Source of the DNA: a virus
Strand: one strand, 5' to 3'
DNA length: 51,728 nucleotides
Virus record (IMG/VR): IMGVR_UViG_3300042945_002137
Span: 1-51,728 of that record
Numbering within the stretch: the stretch's first letter is position 1; every line of letters starts with the position of its first letter. This document shows, in pieces, positions 1 through 8,320 of this stretch. The notes below the pieces were generated by a model. That model did not search any database and had not been told where the DNA came from. It saw only the letters and a program-made list of their open reading frames with translations. A program made the translations under genes and the position numbers.

Positions 1-2
1 CC

Positions 3-1028
3 TTAGAACATCTTAAGGAAGTAATGACTGGAGAAGGTAGTAAAAGTCTACGTATGAAATGGGACGGTAATCCTCAAATCTATTGGGGCAGAGAATTTAA
101 AGGAGGTCCTTTAATTTTATCAGGCCACAATGGTTGGAGTAGAGGAGCCAAAACAGATAACGCTAACGACTTAGAAGACTTTATTGCTAACAAAAGCGGC
201 AATCCTAAGAATCCAGAAGAAGCTCGTGCTAGACAAATGTTTGCAAAACAATTTGCAAATCTCTATCCTTTGTTTGACAAAGCTACACCTAAAGATTTTG
301 TAGGATTTGTTTATGCAGATGGATTATTTTTAGCACCTCCTAAATTAGAAAATGGTATATATACCTTCTGTCCTAATCCTAAAAGCAAAACTTGTTATCA
401 TGTAAGACAGGATAGTCCATTAGGACAAAGTATTCAGAATGCACAAGTTATGGTTGTAGGACATGCTTTCTTTTCAGAGTTCGGACAAGACGATTCCGAA
501 CAGCAACCTATTGATGATTTTAGTATGTTTAATCGTAATCCTAAACTTATTGTACAAGGGCCTGTTTATAATAGTAATCCAGTAAGTTTAGATACTAAAG
601 AAATAGAAGCAGTGGAAAATTATCTAATGCAGAACAGTAAACAGATAGATGCTTTTCTACAAGAAACTCCTGGACTAGGTGATTTGAAAAACATTCTTTA
701 CACTTATGTTAATCAAACTGCCAAAGGACATCAACTAGATAATTTAGGTGCTAATCATTTTTTCAATTGGTTGAAGTCTAGCAAAGTAAGCACACCTAAA
801 CAAACAAAAATAGAACAAAAATCCAGAGAAAATTCTCAAGCACTGGAAGCTATTTTTGGATTAGTAATAAGAATTATGAATCTCAAGGATCAAGTGATTG
901 ATCAAGCAGAGCAGGGTAAGGGCGAAATTTGGGATACCGAAGGCGAAGGTCGTGTTCGTTATGCTGGATCCGAAAAAGAGTTTGGTAATGTAAAGTTTGT
1001 TCCACGTAGACGTTGGACTCCAACCTAA
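3..1028 (+). CDS. DUF6267-like protein, 5' truncated by window
   Basis: The frame is open from base 3 with no stop upstream, so the gene begins before the window and the ATG at 24 is probably internal. The visible part is about 341 residues. Near its N-terminus it has KWDGNPQIYWG, which resembles motif I (KxDG) of covalent nucleotidyltransferases such as RNA ligases. I recall this as a conserved marine-myovirus family (DUF6267-like) of unknown function. Enzymatic activity is inference; other ligase motifs are not obvious to me. The C-terminus is basic (PRRRW). Confidence 0.7.
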   Translation, partial: LEHLKEVMTGEGSKSLRMKWDGNPQIYWGREFKGGPLILSGHNGWSRGAKTDNANDLEDFIANKSGNPKNPEEARARQMFAKQFANLYPLFDKATPKDFVGFVYADGLFLAPPKLENGIYTFCPNPKSKTCYHVRQDSPLGQSIQNAQVMVVGHAFFSEFGQDDSEQQPIDDFSMFNRNPKLIVQGPVYNSNPVSLDTKEIEAVENYLMQNSKQIDAFLQETPGLGDLKNILYTYVNQTAKGHQLDNLGANHFFNWLKSSKVSTPKQTKIEQKSRENSQALEAIFGLVIRIMNLKDQVIDQAEQGKGEIWDTEGEGRVRYAGSEKEFGNVKFVPRRRWTPT

Positions 1029-1089
1029 AACAATCAAAACTAGCCATATCTTAAGTATTTTCAACGTTTTTGGTAAATAATATTACAAT

Positions 1090-1125
1090 GACCTACAAGG
1101 GGTAGGTCGCTTACAGAGAGTAAGC
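1090..1125 (+). promoter_or_regulatory. Two tandem perfect hairpins in the leader of the next gene
   Basis: GACCTAC (1090-1096) pairs with GTAGGTC (1102-1108), and immediately after it GCTTAC (1109-1114) pairs with GTAAGC (1120-1125). Both have 5-base loops. They sit just upstream of the Shine-Dalgarno CGAGGAG of the 1149 gene and downstream of a TAAATA box near 1075. No T-run follows, so these are leader structures rather than a terminator. Confidence 0.6.
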
Positions 1126-1148
1126 AAAGCCAATCGAGGAGAAATATT

Positions 1149-1529
1149 ATGGCTACATCAGTAACAAGAGACGTAACTCGTCCAAATCCTACAGCAACAG
1201 CTTTAGGTACAATTCAAAGAAACTTTGCAGTTTCCGTATTCAAAGTTGTTTTAAGCAATGCTAACGATGCAGTAGCTCTAAACGCAGCTCAAGCACAACA
1301 GTTCGTAGAAGAAATTGGTACAACTGGTATGATGATTCAAGTTAAGAGCGACGGAACAGAAGTATTCATCGTCGGCGAGCGTCATGCTTTAGACATCGAC
1401 AGTTTAGCAATTCGTCTAGGTCGTCAATTAGACACTTCAGCAGGTTCTTTAACATCATCTGGTGTTTATACTTGCGGCGGTGGCGGTACTGTAACAGTAA
1501 CAGAGCCAACAGACCTAGAAGGTATGTAA
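1149..1529 (+). CDS. Small unknown protein, possibly a virion component
   Basis: This 126-residue protein is preceded by a good Shine-Dalgarno (GGAG, 8 bases upstream) and followed by a strong terminator, so it looks like a one-gene, well-expressed unit. It is Ala/Thr/Val-rich, has no membrane segment, and has a Gly-rich stretch CGGGGTVTVTE near its end. I do not recognise the family. A small abundant capsid or decoration protein would fit the layout but is only inference. Confidence 0.7.
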   Translation: MATSVTRDVTRPNPTATALGTIQRNFAVSVFKVVLSNANDAVALNAAQAQQFVEEIGTTGMMIQVKSDGTEVFIVGERHALDIDSLAIRLGRQLDTSAGSLTSSGVYTCGGGGTVTVTEPTDLEGM

Positions 1530-1559
1530 TCAGTTAATTCTCATTTCGGGATGGGAATG

Positions 1560-1585
1560 GGCCTAGTTTTACTAGGCCTTTTTTT
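1560..1585 (+). terminator. Rho-independent terminator
   Basis: GGCCTAG (1560-1566) pairs perfectly with CTAGGCC (1572-1578) across a 5-base loop, followed by seven T. It ends the 1149 transcript. Confidence 0.93.
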
Positions 1586-1604
1586 ATGGCTGTTAAATAA
1601 ACTG

Positions 1605-1979
1605 ATGCTTTATTGTTTATATACATTGGTTGATATAACTGCTACTGGACAACATCACGGTGGCGAAAAGTTAGCCCGTAACCAACAGCAAAATTTTGAT
1701 ACAGTTACACAAACTATTCAGTTAAGTGGTAATATGTATTATGCCAATACTCCTATAAAAATACCCGCAGCCATATTTGGAAAACCCGATATTGATTGTT
1801 GGTATTTTGAATGGACTATGGAAATCGAAGACTTGTTCTTAAAGGATAATGACCCTATCGCAGGACTTAAAAGAAGCTTTGAATTTGTACCTTTTATATC
1901 AGGGTTAACAGAGCAAGCAGTGTTTGACAAGCCACTTTTTAAACTAGGGCAAAATATCGTTTTTGATTTTAAACAATAA
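1605..1979 (+). CDS. Unknown protein, start uncertain
   Basis: The frame is open from 1551, but 1551 lies upstream of and through the terminator hairpin, so I take the next in-frame ATG at 1605 (125 residues). No clear Shine-Dalgarno is seen; a TAAATA-like box lies at 1594. The C-terminal half (IDCWYFEWTMEIEDLF and on) looks like a folded beta-rich domain. I do not recognise the family. Confidence 0.55.
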   Translation: MLYCLYTLVDITATGQHHGGEKLARNQQQNFDTVTQTIQLSGNMYYANTPIKIPAAIFGKPDIDCWYFEWTMEIEDLFLKDNDPIAGLKRSFEFVPFISGLTEQAVFDKPLFKLGQNIVFDFKQ

Positions 1980-2051
1980 ATATTACAATAGGCTCATCTT
2001 AGGCGTTTTTTTGGCATTTTTAAACGATAAAAATAACAAGGAGATGCCCCG

Positions 2052-2438
2052 ATGGCACGATCAGCAACCGTACAAAGTGTACCTACACAAGAACGTGTGA
2101 GTGTACTAGAAACAAAAGTCGAAGCAATAAACGAAAAATTAGACGACTTGAAAGTAGATGTCAAAGACATGCACGATTGTCTAGATCGTACTAGAGATCA
2201 AGTCAATGAAAAATTAGATGAAATGTTAACCGAGTATAGATCAAACAGAGATAGATTTTATACTCATGCAGATGAACTACATAAAATACAGACAGCACAG
2301 CATCACGAATTAGCTGATAAGATATCAGATTTAGAAAAATTTAGAGCCAAGTGGACATACTTAATTCTTGGTGGTGTAGCAGTAATAGGGTGGATTGCTG
2401 CCTATTGGGAAACAGCAATTAAAATTTTTAATCAATAA
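2052..2438 (+). CDS. Coiled-coil protein with C-terminal membrane anchor
   Basis: The 128-residue product starts after AAGGAGATGCCCCG. Residues about 15-95 are charged heptad-type coiled coil. One membrane segment follows (YLILGGVAVIGWIAAYW), then a short tail. The layout resembles phage membrane-tethered coiled-coil proteins found near holins or tail genes, but no function can be assigned. It lies 3 bases from the next gene. Confidence 0.75.
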   Translation: MARSATVQSVPTQERVSVLETKVEAINEKLDDLKVDVKDMHDCLDRTRDQVNEKLDEMLTEYRSNRDRFYTHADELHKIQTAQHHELADKISDLEKFRAKWTYLILGGVAVIGWIAAYWETAIKIFNQ

Positions 2439-2441
2439 ACA

Positions 2442-3158
2442 ATGTATTTGCGAGAACTTACACAAGAAGGAATTGTAGACGATGCTGTTATCTTTAGAGA
2501 TACACTAAATCCTTCTTTGTGGAAAAACAATCAATTAAAACCAATTATAAGATATAAGTTATTACAGATAGCAAAGAACTTTGTTGATTTTATAGGTATT
2601 GATAAACTTAATTTAAAAGATATTACAATAAGCGGTAGTAATGCAGCCTACACTTACACAGAACAAAGTGATTTAGACTTGCATCTGATAGTTGAGATTC
2701 CATCTGATCAAGAGATGCAACTAAAACAATTATTTGATGCTAAAAAGAATCAATATAACTTTACTAGAAATATTCAAATTAAAGGTATAGATGTAGAGCT
2801 GTATGTACAAGGTGCTACAGATCCGCATCATAGTGCCGGAATATACAGTGTTTTAGATGACCGTTGGATCACCGAACCTAAACAAGAACGTGTTAACATC
2901 AATGATGATGACGTAGAAAACAAGGTAAATAATTATATCAGTAAAATAAACTTAGCACTTAAATCTAATAGTAAGAGGAAGTTAATAGCAGTTAAAGATG
3001 AATTAGCTAAAATTAGAAAAGCAGGATTAGATCAAGGTGGAGAGTTTAGCGTAGAGAATTTAACTTTTAAAGTTTTACGTGCTCGTGGATTTATAGAAAA
3101 ACTTAGAGATAAGATCAGAGAATTAGAAGATACAGAATTAAGTTTGAGATCATTATGA
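2442..3158 (+). CDS. Predicted nucleotidyltransferase-fold protein
   Basis: The 238-residue protein contains GSNAAYTYTEQSDLDLHLIV (about residues 66-85), the GS-x(n)-DxD signature of the DNA polymerase beta-type nucleotidyltransferase fold, with DVELYV further on as the likely third acidic strand. A helical C-terminal domain follows. The family is common in marine T4-like phages; its substrate is unknown. The ATG lies 3 bases after the previous stop with no Shine-Dalgarno, so coupling is likely. It overlaps the next gene by 4 bases. Confidence 0.72.
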   Translation: MYLRELTQEGIVDDAVIFRDTLNPSLWKNNQLKPIIRYKLLQIAKNFVDFIGIDKLNLKDITISGSNAAYTYTEQSDLDLHLIVEIPSDQEMQLKQLFDAKKNQYNFTRNIQIKGIDVELYVQGATDPHHSAGIYSVLDDRWITEPKQERVNINDDDVENKVNNYISKINLALKSNSKRKLIAVKDELAKIRKAGLDQGGEFSVENLTFKVLRARGFIEKLRDKIRELEDTELSLRSL

Positions 3159-4516
3159 AAATAGAACAATTGTTGAACGAGCATAAAAAAGGAGTAAAGG
3201 CTAAAATTTACAATAAAAAGCCTAAAGCTCTTGTTGGTCCCGAAGCATTAAAGGCCAAACAAAAAACAACTCCACCTAAAACTGAATTAGAAAAACATAG
3301 TAAATTAAAATCAAAATTACAAGAAGATGCTGATTTTGAATTTGATATGAAATTAGCTAAAATTCTAAAACAACGTGGATACAAAGGCCCTATTAAATTA
3401 GAACAACTTGGGATGAAATGGATTAACGCTATAGGCGACATCGTTGATATAGATGACGGTATAATGGTAAAAGGATCGGATCCAGAATACGATAGCTGGG
3501 TTGCTTATGTTTACGAAATGGGTCGATATGCGTATGGTGCCGAAGAAGGTTATCAAACTGGAAATGCCAAAAGCGTAGAAAGAGATACTAGATTAGAACA
3601 AGATGTAACTGAAATCTCAGTGCAAGACAAGTTACACAAACGTCATCAAGAACAAAGAAAAAAATCTGGATTGCCTGACCCTGACTACTATAAAGAATTA
3701 AAATCAACATATGATCTTCCTGATGAAGAACGTCAAGCTAAAGCATCAGAATTAAAAAAGAAATATAATGTAAAAGAAGAAACTGATATGAAAGAAGCTA
3801 AACAACCAGAAGCTCCTAAGCCAAGAAACTTTGTGGCTAAAAATGCTAAAACAGTAGGTGCTGGCAAACACAAAGATGAGAAAAAAGCCAGCAAAGAAGT
3901 TCGTGGACAAAAACATAAGAACAAAGAAATGGCTGAGACATACGATCAAGCACGAACTGCTCGTATTCGATATGCCTTAATGTTAAAAGAAGGTGACTGG
4001 GATCAACAAAGTGATGAAATGACTCCTCCAGAATATGAAATGGATCCTGAAGAGTTAAAGGCATTACGAAACACAGAATTCAGTGATGAAGAAAAATTAC
4101 AAGCAATGATTAAATTAGCTGCTGGCGGAACATCAGATGAAGAAATTGCTAAAATCTTTGACATGGATAAAGAAATGGTAGCTGGCATTTTAGATGATTA
4201 CATCGAAGATATCGAAGCTGCTACAGATCAAGATGCCGATGTCAAAGAAGCAGAAATGGGTAAAATAATTGATTATAAACCAGGACTAACTGCTACATTG
4301 AATACTGGTCCAGGCATGACTACTATTTTAGATTTAAAAAAGAATCCTACAAGTTTAAGTAAAGATCCTGCTACAGGAAAATTAAAATTAGTAGGGCCAC
4401 AAGCACAAGGTACACCTGCACAACAATCCACACAACAGTCGACGATTAAAACAGGTGATGCTGTAGAAATAGGAAAAACTACAGAGGACCTATTAAGATT
4501 AGCAGGATTAAGATAA
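3155..4516 (+). CDS. Lys/Glu-rich unknown protein with C-terminal LAGLR
   Basis: This 453-residue protein starts at ATGA overlapping the previous stop. It has a charged, largely disordered middle (about 150-280) and a small helical segment (GGTSDEEIAKIFDMDKEMVA) that could be a helix-turn-helix-like unit. It ends LLRLAGLR, nearly the same ending as its neighbour (ILRKLAGLK). Probably a virion or scaffold-type protein of marine myoviruses; function not assignable. Confidence 0.65.
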   Translation: MKIEQLLNEHKKGVKAKIYNKKPKALVGPEALKAKQKTTPPKTELEKHSKLKSKLQEDADFEFDMKLAKILKQRGYKGPIKLEQLGMKWINAIGDIVDIDDGIMVKGSDPEYDSWVAYVYEMGRYAYGAEEGYQTGNAKSVERDTRLEQDVTEISVQDKLHKRHQEQRKKSGLPDPDYYKELKSTYDLPDEERQAKASELKKKYNVKEETDMKEAKQPEAPKPRNFVAKNAKTVGAGKHKDEKKASKEVRGQKHKNKEMAETYDQARTARIRYALMLKEGDWDQQSDEMTPPEYEMDPEELKALRNTEFSDEEKLQAMIKLAAGGTSDEEIAKIFDMDKEMVAGILDDYIEDIEAATDQDADVKEAEMGKIIDYKPGLTATLNTGPGMTTILDLKKNPTSLSKDPATGKLKLVGPQAQGTPAQQSTQQSTIKTGDAVEIGKTTEDLLRLAGLR

Positions 4517-4526
4517 GGAAAGAATT

Positions 4527-5663
4527 ATGAAAATTAAAGACGTTGTTATTAAAGAAGCAGATTTTTCAACTGCGTATGCAATGAGAAACACTCAAACACT
4601 ACCTGTTGATACAACCAAGCCTGGAACAGGAATGGCGGGAAGTCAAGGGGGTCGACCTGCACCAGCCGCAGCCGCACCTGCACCAGCCGCACCTGCACCA
4701 GCAGCAGCAAAACCAGCAGCAGCAAAACCAGCAGCACCTAAAAAAGCAGCACCAGCAAGTGGTAAAGTTCCTCCTCAGCCTACATTAAACGGCAAGCCAA
4801 GTACTGGTCCTAAAGGTCAAGCATGGTTACAGAAATACGGAGCAACACATAATCCAGACGGTACACCAAAAGCGTCAGTTGATCAAGCTGCTGTGCCAGC
4901 ATCTGCAAATGCATCAAGTAGTTACACTGGAGCACCAGCAGCACAACCAGCAGCAGAACCAGCTACACCGTCAGCTGGAACCACAGCAGAAATAGATAGA
5001 TTAAAACAATTAGCGATTGGCGGACAACAGCCAGCAGCACAAGCAGCACAACCAGCAGCAGCAGAACCAGTAGCCACTGCAAATGCAGGAGATAACTCCG
5101 GTGAATGGGCAGCAGGTCGTCTACCAATGTCTACCACAGCACCTGCTCCAGCACAACAAAATACAGCAGCACCTAATAGCGGAAGCTCTTATACAGGTGA
5201 TATTGGCACAGCAACTAACGATGCTCCTGCTGGCCAAGCAGCTCAGTCAGCAAATGTAAATCCAGATACAGGAGCGAGTACAGTGGCACCTACGGTTAAA
5301 ACTGGCACAGGCGGCACTTTAACTAGTAGTGATGGCAAAGCAGTGACAAGTCGTTCAGATGATGAAATTGCTTGGGCAAATGCTAATCCGGCAAATAGAT
5401 TTAATCCAAATGGATACCCTGGTCCAGGTAATTGGGATCCAAGAACTGGTAACAAAAAAACAGATCCTAATGCTCCTGGTTTTTTTGATAAATTGTTTGG
5501 CAAAAAACAACCTGCTCAAGGTCAAGCCGCACAACCGGCACCGGCACCAGCAGCAGGATCAATGGGCACTCTTACCCCAGACCAACTTGCTACAATCAAT
5601 CAAAACTTTGGTCCAAAAAAAGAAGATATCAGTATTTTAAGAAAGTTAGCCGGATTAAAATGA
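4527..5663 (+). CDS. Ala/Pro/Gln-rich low-complexity protein with C-terminal LAGLK
   Basis: The start follows AAGGAAAGAATT. Of 378 residues, about 45-80 and 130-280 are Ala/Pro/Gln-rich runs (PAPAA-type repeats), so most of the chain should be disordered. A short segment (GPKGQAWLQKYGATHNPDG) recalls a DNA- or peptidoglycan-associated motif seen in phage structural proteins. The end, ISILRKLAGLK, repeats the C-terminal signature of the previous gene. It overlaps the next ATG by 4 bases. Function unknown. Confidence 0.65.
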   Translation: MKIKDVVIKEADFSTAYAMRNTQTLPVDTTKPGTGMAGSQGGRPAPAAAAPAPAAPAPAAAKPAAAKPAAPKKAAPASGKVPPQPTLNGKPSTGPKGQAWLQKYGATHNPDGTPKASVDQAAVPASANASSSYTGAPAAQPAAEPATPSAGTTAEIDRLKQLAIGGQQPAAQAAQPAAAEPVATANAGDNSGEWAAGRLPMSTTAPAPAQQNTAAPNSGSSYTGDIGTATNDAPAGQAAQSANVNPDTGASTVAPTVKTGTGGTLTSSDGKAVTSRSDDEIAWANANPANRFNPNGYPGPGNWDPRTGNKKTDPNAPGFFDKLFGKKQPAQGQAAQPAPAPAAGSMGTLTPDQLATINQNFGPKKEDISILRKLAGLK

Positions 5664-5860
5664 AATTAAATGAACTAGTAAAAACATTTGAAATTTATAC
5701 TTCAAATGAAGAAAGAAATATGTTAAAAAAGCTAGATTACCCTAGGCTTCTTAGCAGTTTCAGCGAACGTGATCAATTCACAATTGAGGGTATGATTAGA
5801 AAAAGTTTGGTAATTAAGATAGGAGACAAAGATCCTAAAATTATAGCAAATGAATTTTAA
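5660..5860 (+). CDS. Small unknown helical protein
   Basis: 66 residues, starting at an ATGA overlap with the previous stop and overlapping the next gene by 11 bases, so translationally coupled. It is helical and charged with no membrane segment. I recognise it only as the type of small linker gene seen in marine-myovirus structural blocks. Confidence 0.65.
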   Translation: MKLNELVKTFEIYTSNEERNMLKKLDYPRLLSSFSERDQFTIEGMIRKSLVIKIGDKDPKIIANEF

Positions 5861-6281
5861 AAATCAAGCAGAAAAATTAGAAAAATTTTTAGAAGAGGAA
5901 TTTAAGAAAAAAACTCCTCTGGCAGTTTTACCAGATAAATCATTAGTATATAATAGATTTAAAATTAAGCAAAATAAGGCTAGAGGATATTATCTATGTC
6001 ATATTAACAATGATGTAATTGATACATTTTATCTTAAAGCCACAGCAGCAATAGCAGCAAAGAATTATTACAATAGCAGATTTGATTTGTACAATCACAT
6101 CAAGAACTTAGACACAGAATATTGGACTAACTTTATAGATTCTGCTATTTTTGAGGAAAGATATAAGAAAAGCAAGGATTTTGCTAAAAAACAAATTTAT
6201 CTAGCAAGATATAGCTTAACTAAGCAAAGAGCAGAGAACTATAGAAATCAAATTGCTACAATTTTTAAAAATAGTTTTTGA
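5850..6281 (+). CDS. Unknown protein of marine-myovirus type
   Basis: 143 residues, Lys-rich. It has an N-terminal coiled helix (EKLEKFLEEEFKKK), a compact central region (ARGYYLCHINNDVIDTFYLK) and a C-terminal helix rich in Tyr and Arg. Translation is probably coupled to the gene upstream. Function unknown. Confidence 0.65.
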   Translation: MNFKNQAEKLEKFLEEEFKKKTPLAVLPDKSLVYNRFKIKQNKARGYYLCHINNDVIDTFYLKATAAIAAKNYYNSRFDLYNHIKNLDTEYWTNFIDSAIFEERYKKSKDFAKKQIYLARYSLTKQRAENYRNQIATIFKNSF

Positions 6282-6315
6282 TAAATAATTTAAACAACCT
6301 TTTAGGGATAAAACG

Positions 6316-7221
6316 ATGCAAGTAAAAGATCTATCACATCCAAAGAACAGCAAATCGCTGAATGAAAGCGTAGCTAAAACATTTGGTTATAAGTTAAATC
6401 TAGACGGGTTTTCAGATGCCCAATTAATGGTAGCACGAGACAAAATTGCTGAAAAATTAGCTACTTTCGAAAGCAGCCGTCAATACGATGCTGTGTACGA
6501 AAGTAACGAATATCATAAAGATCGTGCATTTTTGGATGTAATCTTACAGGCTCTTCAAGAAAGAAAACTAAACCCAGACGAAGAAGGCAAGCGTGAGAAG
6601 TATGTAAAAGGCATGAAGAAAGTTAAAGGCGACTTTAAAAAGCGTTACGGCGATCGTGGCGAAGAAGTAATGTATGCCACAGCTACTAAAATGGCCAAGA
6701 AAGAAAGTGTAGGCGAAGCAATGGATGTACTACGTCAGGCACTAAGTGAACAAGTTCTTACAGAAGGCGAAGAAGAAAAAGCAGCACTAATCATGTCCGC
6801 ACGTGACATGGTAGATAAGATTACAGGCTGGTTAGAAGACACAGCGTCTATGAAGTCCGAGACGTTATTAGAATTATTAGACTCTATAAGAGATGAAATG
6901 GGCAGTGATGTAAGTGGTCAATTTGAACAGAAAGTTAAACCAGCATTAGACGAAATTTATACAAGTTTAGAAACGACAAGAACTGCGTTAGCACAGGCTG
7001 TATCAGTATTAACAGGCGAAGAGGCTCCAGGAATGGGTGGCGAAACTCCAGCAGCTCCAGCAGCTCCAGGTGGATTAGAAGGTGAAGTTGCAGCAGTAGG
7101 AGACGAGTTTGCCGCATCTGCTCCAGCAGCAGGTGGCGAAGAAGCAGCAGGCAGAGCACGTAGAGAAAGTGTAGAATATAGTCGCAAGTTAGGCCAAATT
7201 TTAAACTCAAAAAAAAAGTAA
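6316..7221 (+). CDS. Conserved marine-phage protein, probably structural
   Basis: The 301-residue product follows a TAAATA box (6282) and the ribosome site TAGGGATAAAACG. Residues about 95-130 carry KYVKGMKKVKGDFKKRYGDR and the adjacent YATATKMAKK, a block I recall as widespread in marine phages and giant-virus-like proteins, of unknown role. A helical middle and a Gly/Ala/Pro-rich linker (about 235-275) precede a basic tail. A capsid-core or scaffold role is inference. Confidence 0.65.
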   Translation: MQVKDLSHPKNSKSLNESVAKTFGYKLNLDGFSDAQLMVARDKIAEKLATFESSRQYDAVYESNEYHKDRAFLDVILQALQERKLNPDEEGKREKYVKGMKKVKGDFKKRYGDRGEEVMYATATKMAKKESVGEAMDVLRQALSEQVLTEGEEEKAALIMSARDMVDKITGWLEDTASMKSETLLELLDSIRDEMGSDVSGQFEQKVKPALDEIYTSLETTRTALAQAVSVLTGEEAPGMGGETPAAPAAPGGLEGEVAAVGDEFAASAPAAGGEEAAGRARRESVEYSRKLGQILNSKKK

Positions 7222-7544
7222 TGGAAGGCACGGATGAATTAATCCGTGCTTTTAGAATTCTTCAAAAAAGAGCAAACAGCAAAGATAGTCAAGCTTCATA
7301 CTCATGGTCTGCCATTAGTAATATGATAGGAGATCAAGTTGGTATTGAGCTAAACTATGACAACATAAATCCTATTATTCAATCTACTCCTGAATTAAAA
7401 AAACTTATAAAAAGTTATAGTGGTAAAGGTGTAGTGTTGAACACCAAAGCTAAAGAGGCTCCTACAGAATTTGGACAAAGTCCTGGCGTTGATATGGGTG
7501 CTGCCAAATCTGCTGCCAAGAATGTATTACAACAACCAGGTTGA
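7221..7544 (+). CDS. Small unknown protein
   Basis: 107 residues; its ATG shares the A of the previous TAA, so expression is coupled. It is helical, with a soluble C-terminal tail rich in Ala and Lys. The last codons overlap the -35 box of the next promoter. Function unknown. Confidence 0.65.
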   Translation: MEGTDELIRAFRILQKRANSKDSQASYSWSAISNMIGDQVGIELNYDNINPIIQSTPELKKLIKSYSGKGVVLNTKAKEAPTEFGQSPGVDMGAAKSAAKNVLQQPG

Positions 7545-7569
7545 CATTAAGTAATAGTAACTTTATAAT
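7541..7569 (+). promoter_or_regulatory. Consensus sigma70-type promoter, predicted leaderless
   Basis: TTGACA (7541-7546), a 17-base spacer and TATAAT (7564-7569). The expected start of transcription, 7 bases after the -10, is 7576, the A of the next ATG. TAGTAAC (7555-7561) and GTTACTA (7570-7576) form an inverted repeat centred on the -10. Confidence 0.88.
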
Positions 7570-7575
7570 GTTACT

Positions 7576-8295
7576 ATGAAACTATTACAACCTAAATTTA
7601 ATTACTTAAAACTAGAACGCGACGAGTCATCTGGAAAACGATTATATGCATGTCCAGATGGCAGTCGTGTTCCTAGCGTTACTACTATTCTAGATAAAAC
7701 CAAACCAGCAGAAGCACGTGAAGCACTAGCCGCGTGGAAAAAAGCAGTAGGCGAAAAGAAAGCACAAGAAATTACAACCGAAGCTGCTGGCCGCGGAACA
7801 AGAATGCACAAGTTTCTCGAAGATTATATCAAAGGAGAAACACTAAAAGAAACAGTGACTAATCCTTATGCAGCACAAAGTTTGGTAATGGCACGTAAAG
7901 TCATTGAACTAGGTTTTCCTAATGTAGGAGAAGTATGGGGCAGTGAAGTTCCGTTGTATTTTCCAGAACTGTATGCAGGTACAACAGATTGTGTAGGTAT
8001 ACACGATGGTGAAGAAAGTATACTGGACTTCAAACAAACTAATAAACCTAAAAAAATAGAATGGATTGACGATTACTTTCTGCAACTTACTGCCTATGCT
8101 CTAGCACATAACGAAGTGCATGGTACTAATATTAGAAAAGGCGTAATTATGATGTGTGTTCGTCCACCAGAAATAGAGCCTGGAAAGTGGGGAGAACCAG
8201 AATATCAGCAGTTTATCTTAGAACCTAAAGATTTTGACTACTGGACAGAACGTTGGTGTGACAGGGTGTCTGAATACTACAAGCTAATCAGCTAA
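7576..8295 (+). CDS. PD-(D/E)XK nuclease, MGME1/Cas4-RecB-like
   Basis: This 239-residue protein has the exonuclease-type PD-(D/E)XK layout: GRGTRMHKFLEDY (about 75-87), GTTDCVG with the acidic metal ligand, LDFKQTNKPK (the D-x(n)-ExK-like motif, here DFKQ), and QLTAYALAHN as the conserved Q-x3-Y helix. The family includes mitochondrial MGME1-like and phage recombination exonucleases acting on single-stranded DNA ends. No Shine-Dalgarno precedes the ATG, which agrees with the leaderless promoter at 7541. Likely role: DNA processing, host DNA breakdown or recombination. Confidence 0.85.
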   Translation: MKLLQPKFNYLKLERDESSGKRLYACPDGSRVPSVTTILDKTKPAEAREALAAWKKAVGEKKAQEITTEAAGRGTRMHKFLEDYIKGETLKETVTNPYAAQSLVMARKVIELGFPNVGEVWGSEVPLYFPELYAGTTDCVGIHDGEESILDFKQTNKPKKIEWIDDYFLQLTAYALAHNEVHGTNIRKGVIMMCVRPPEIEPGKWGEPEYQQFILEPKDFDYWTERWCDRVSEYYKLIS

Positions 8296-8320
8296 ATATC
8301 AAATAACAAGGATATCTGCG

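Noticed and set aside
1551-1604. Upstream start giving a hydrophobic N-terminus to the 1605 protein
   Set aside because: These bases form the perfect terminator hairpin and T-run, so the apparent membrane segment is an artefact.
4549-5503. Antisense and alternate frames over the Ala/Pro-rich gene
   Set aside because: They arise from the biased codon composition of the true gene.
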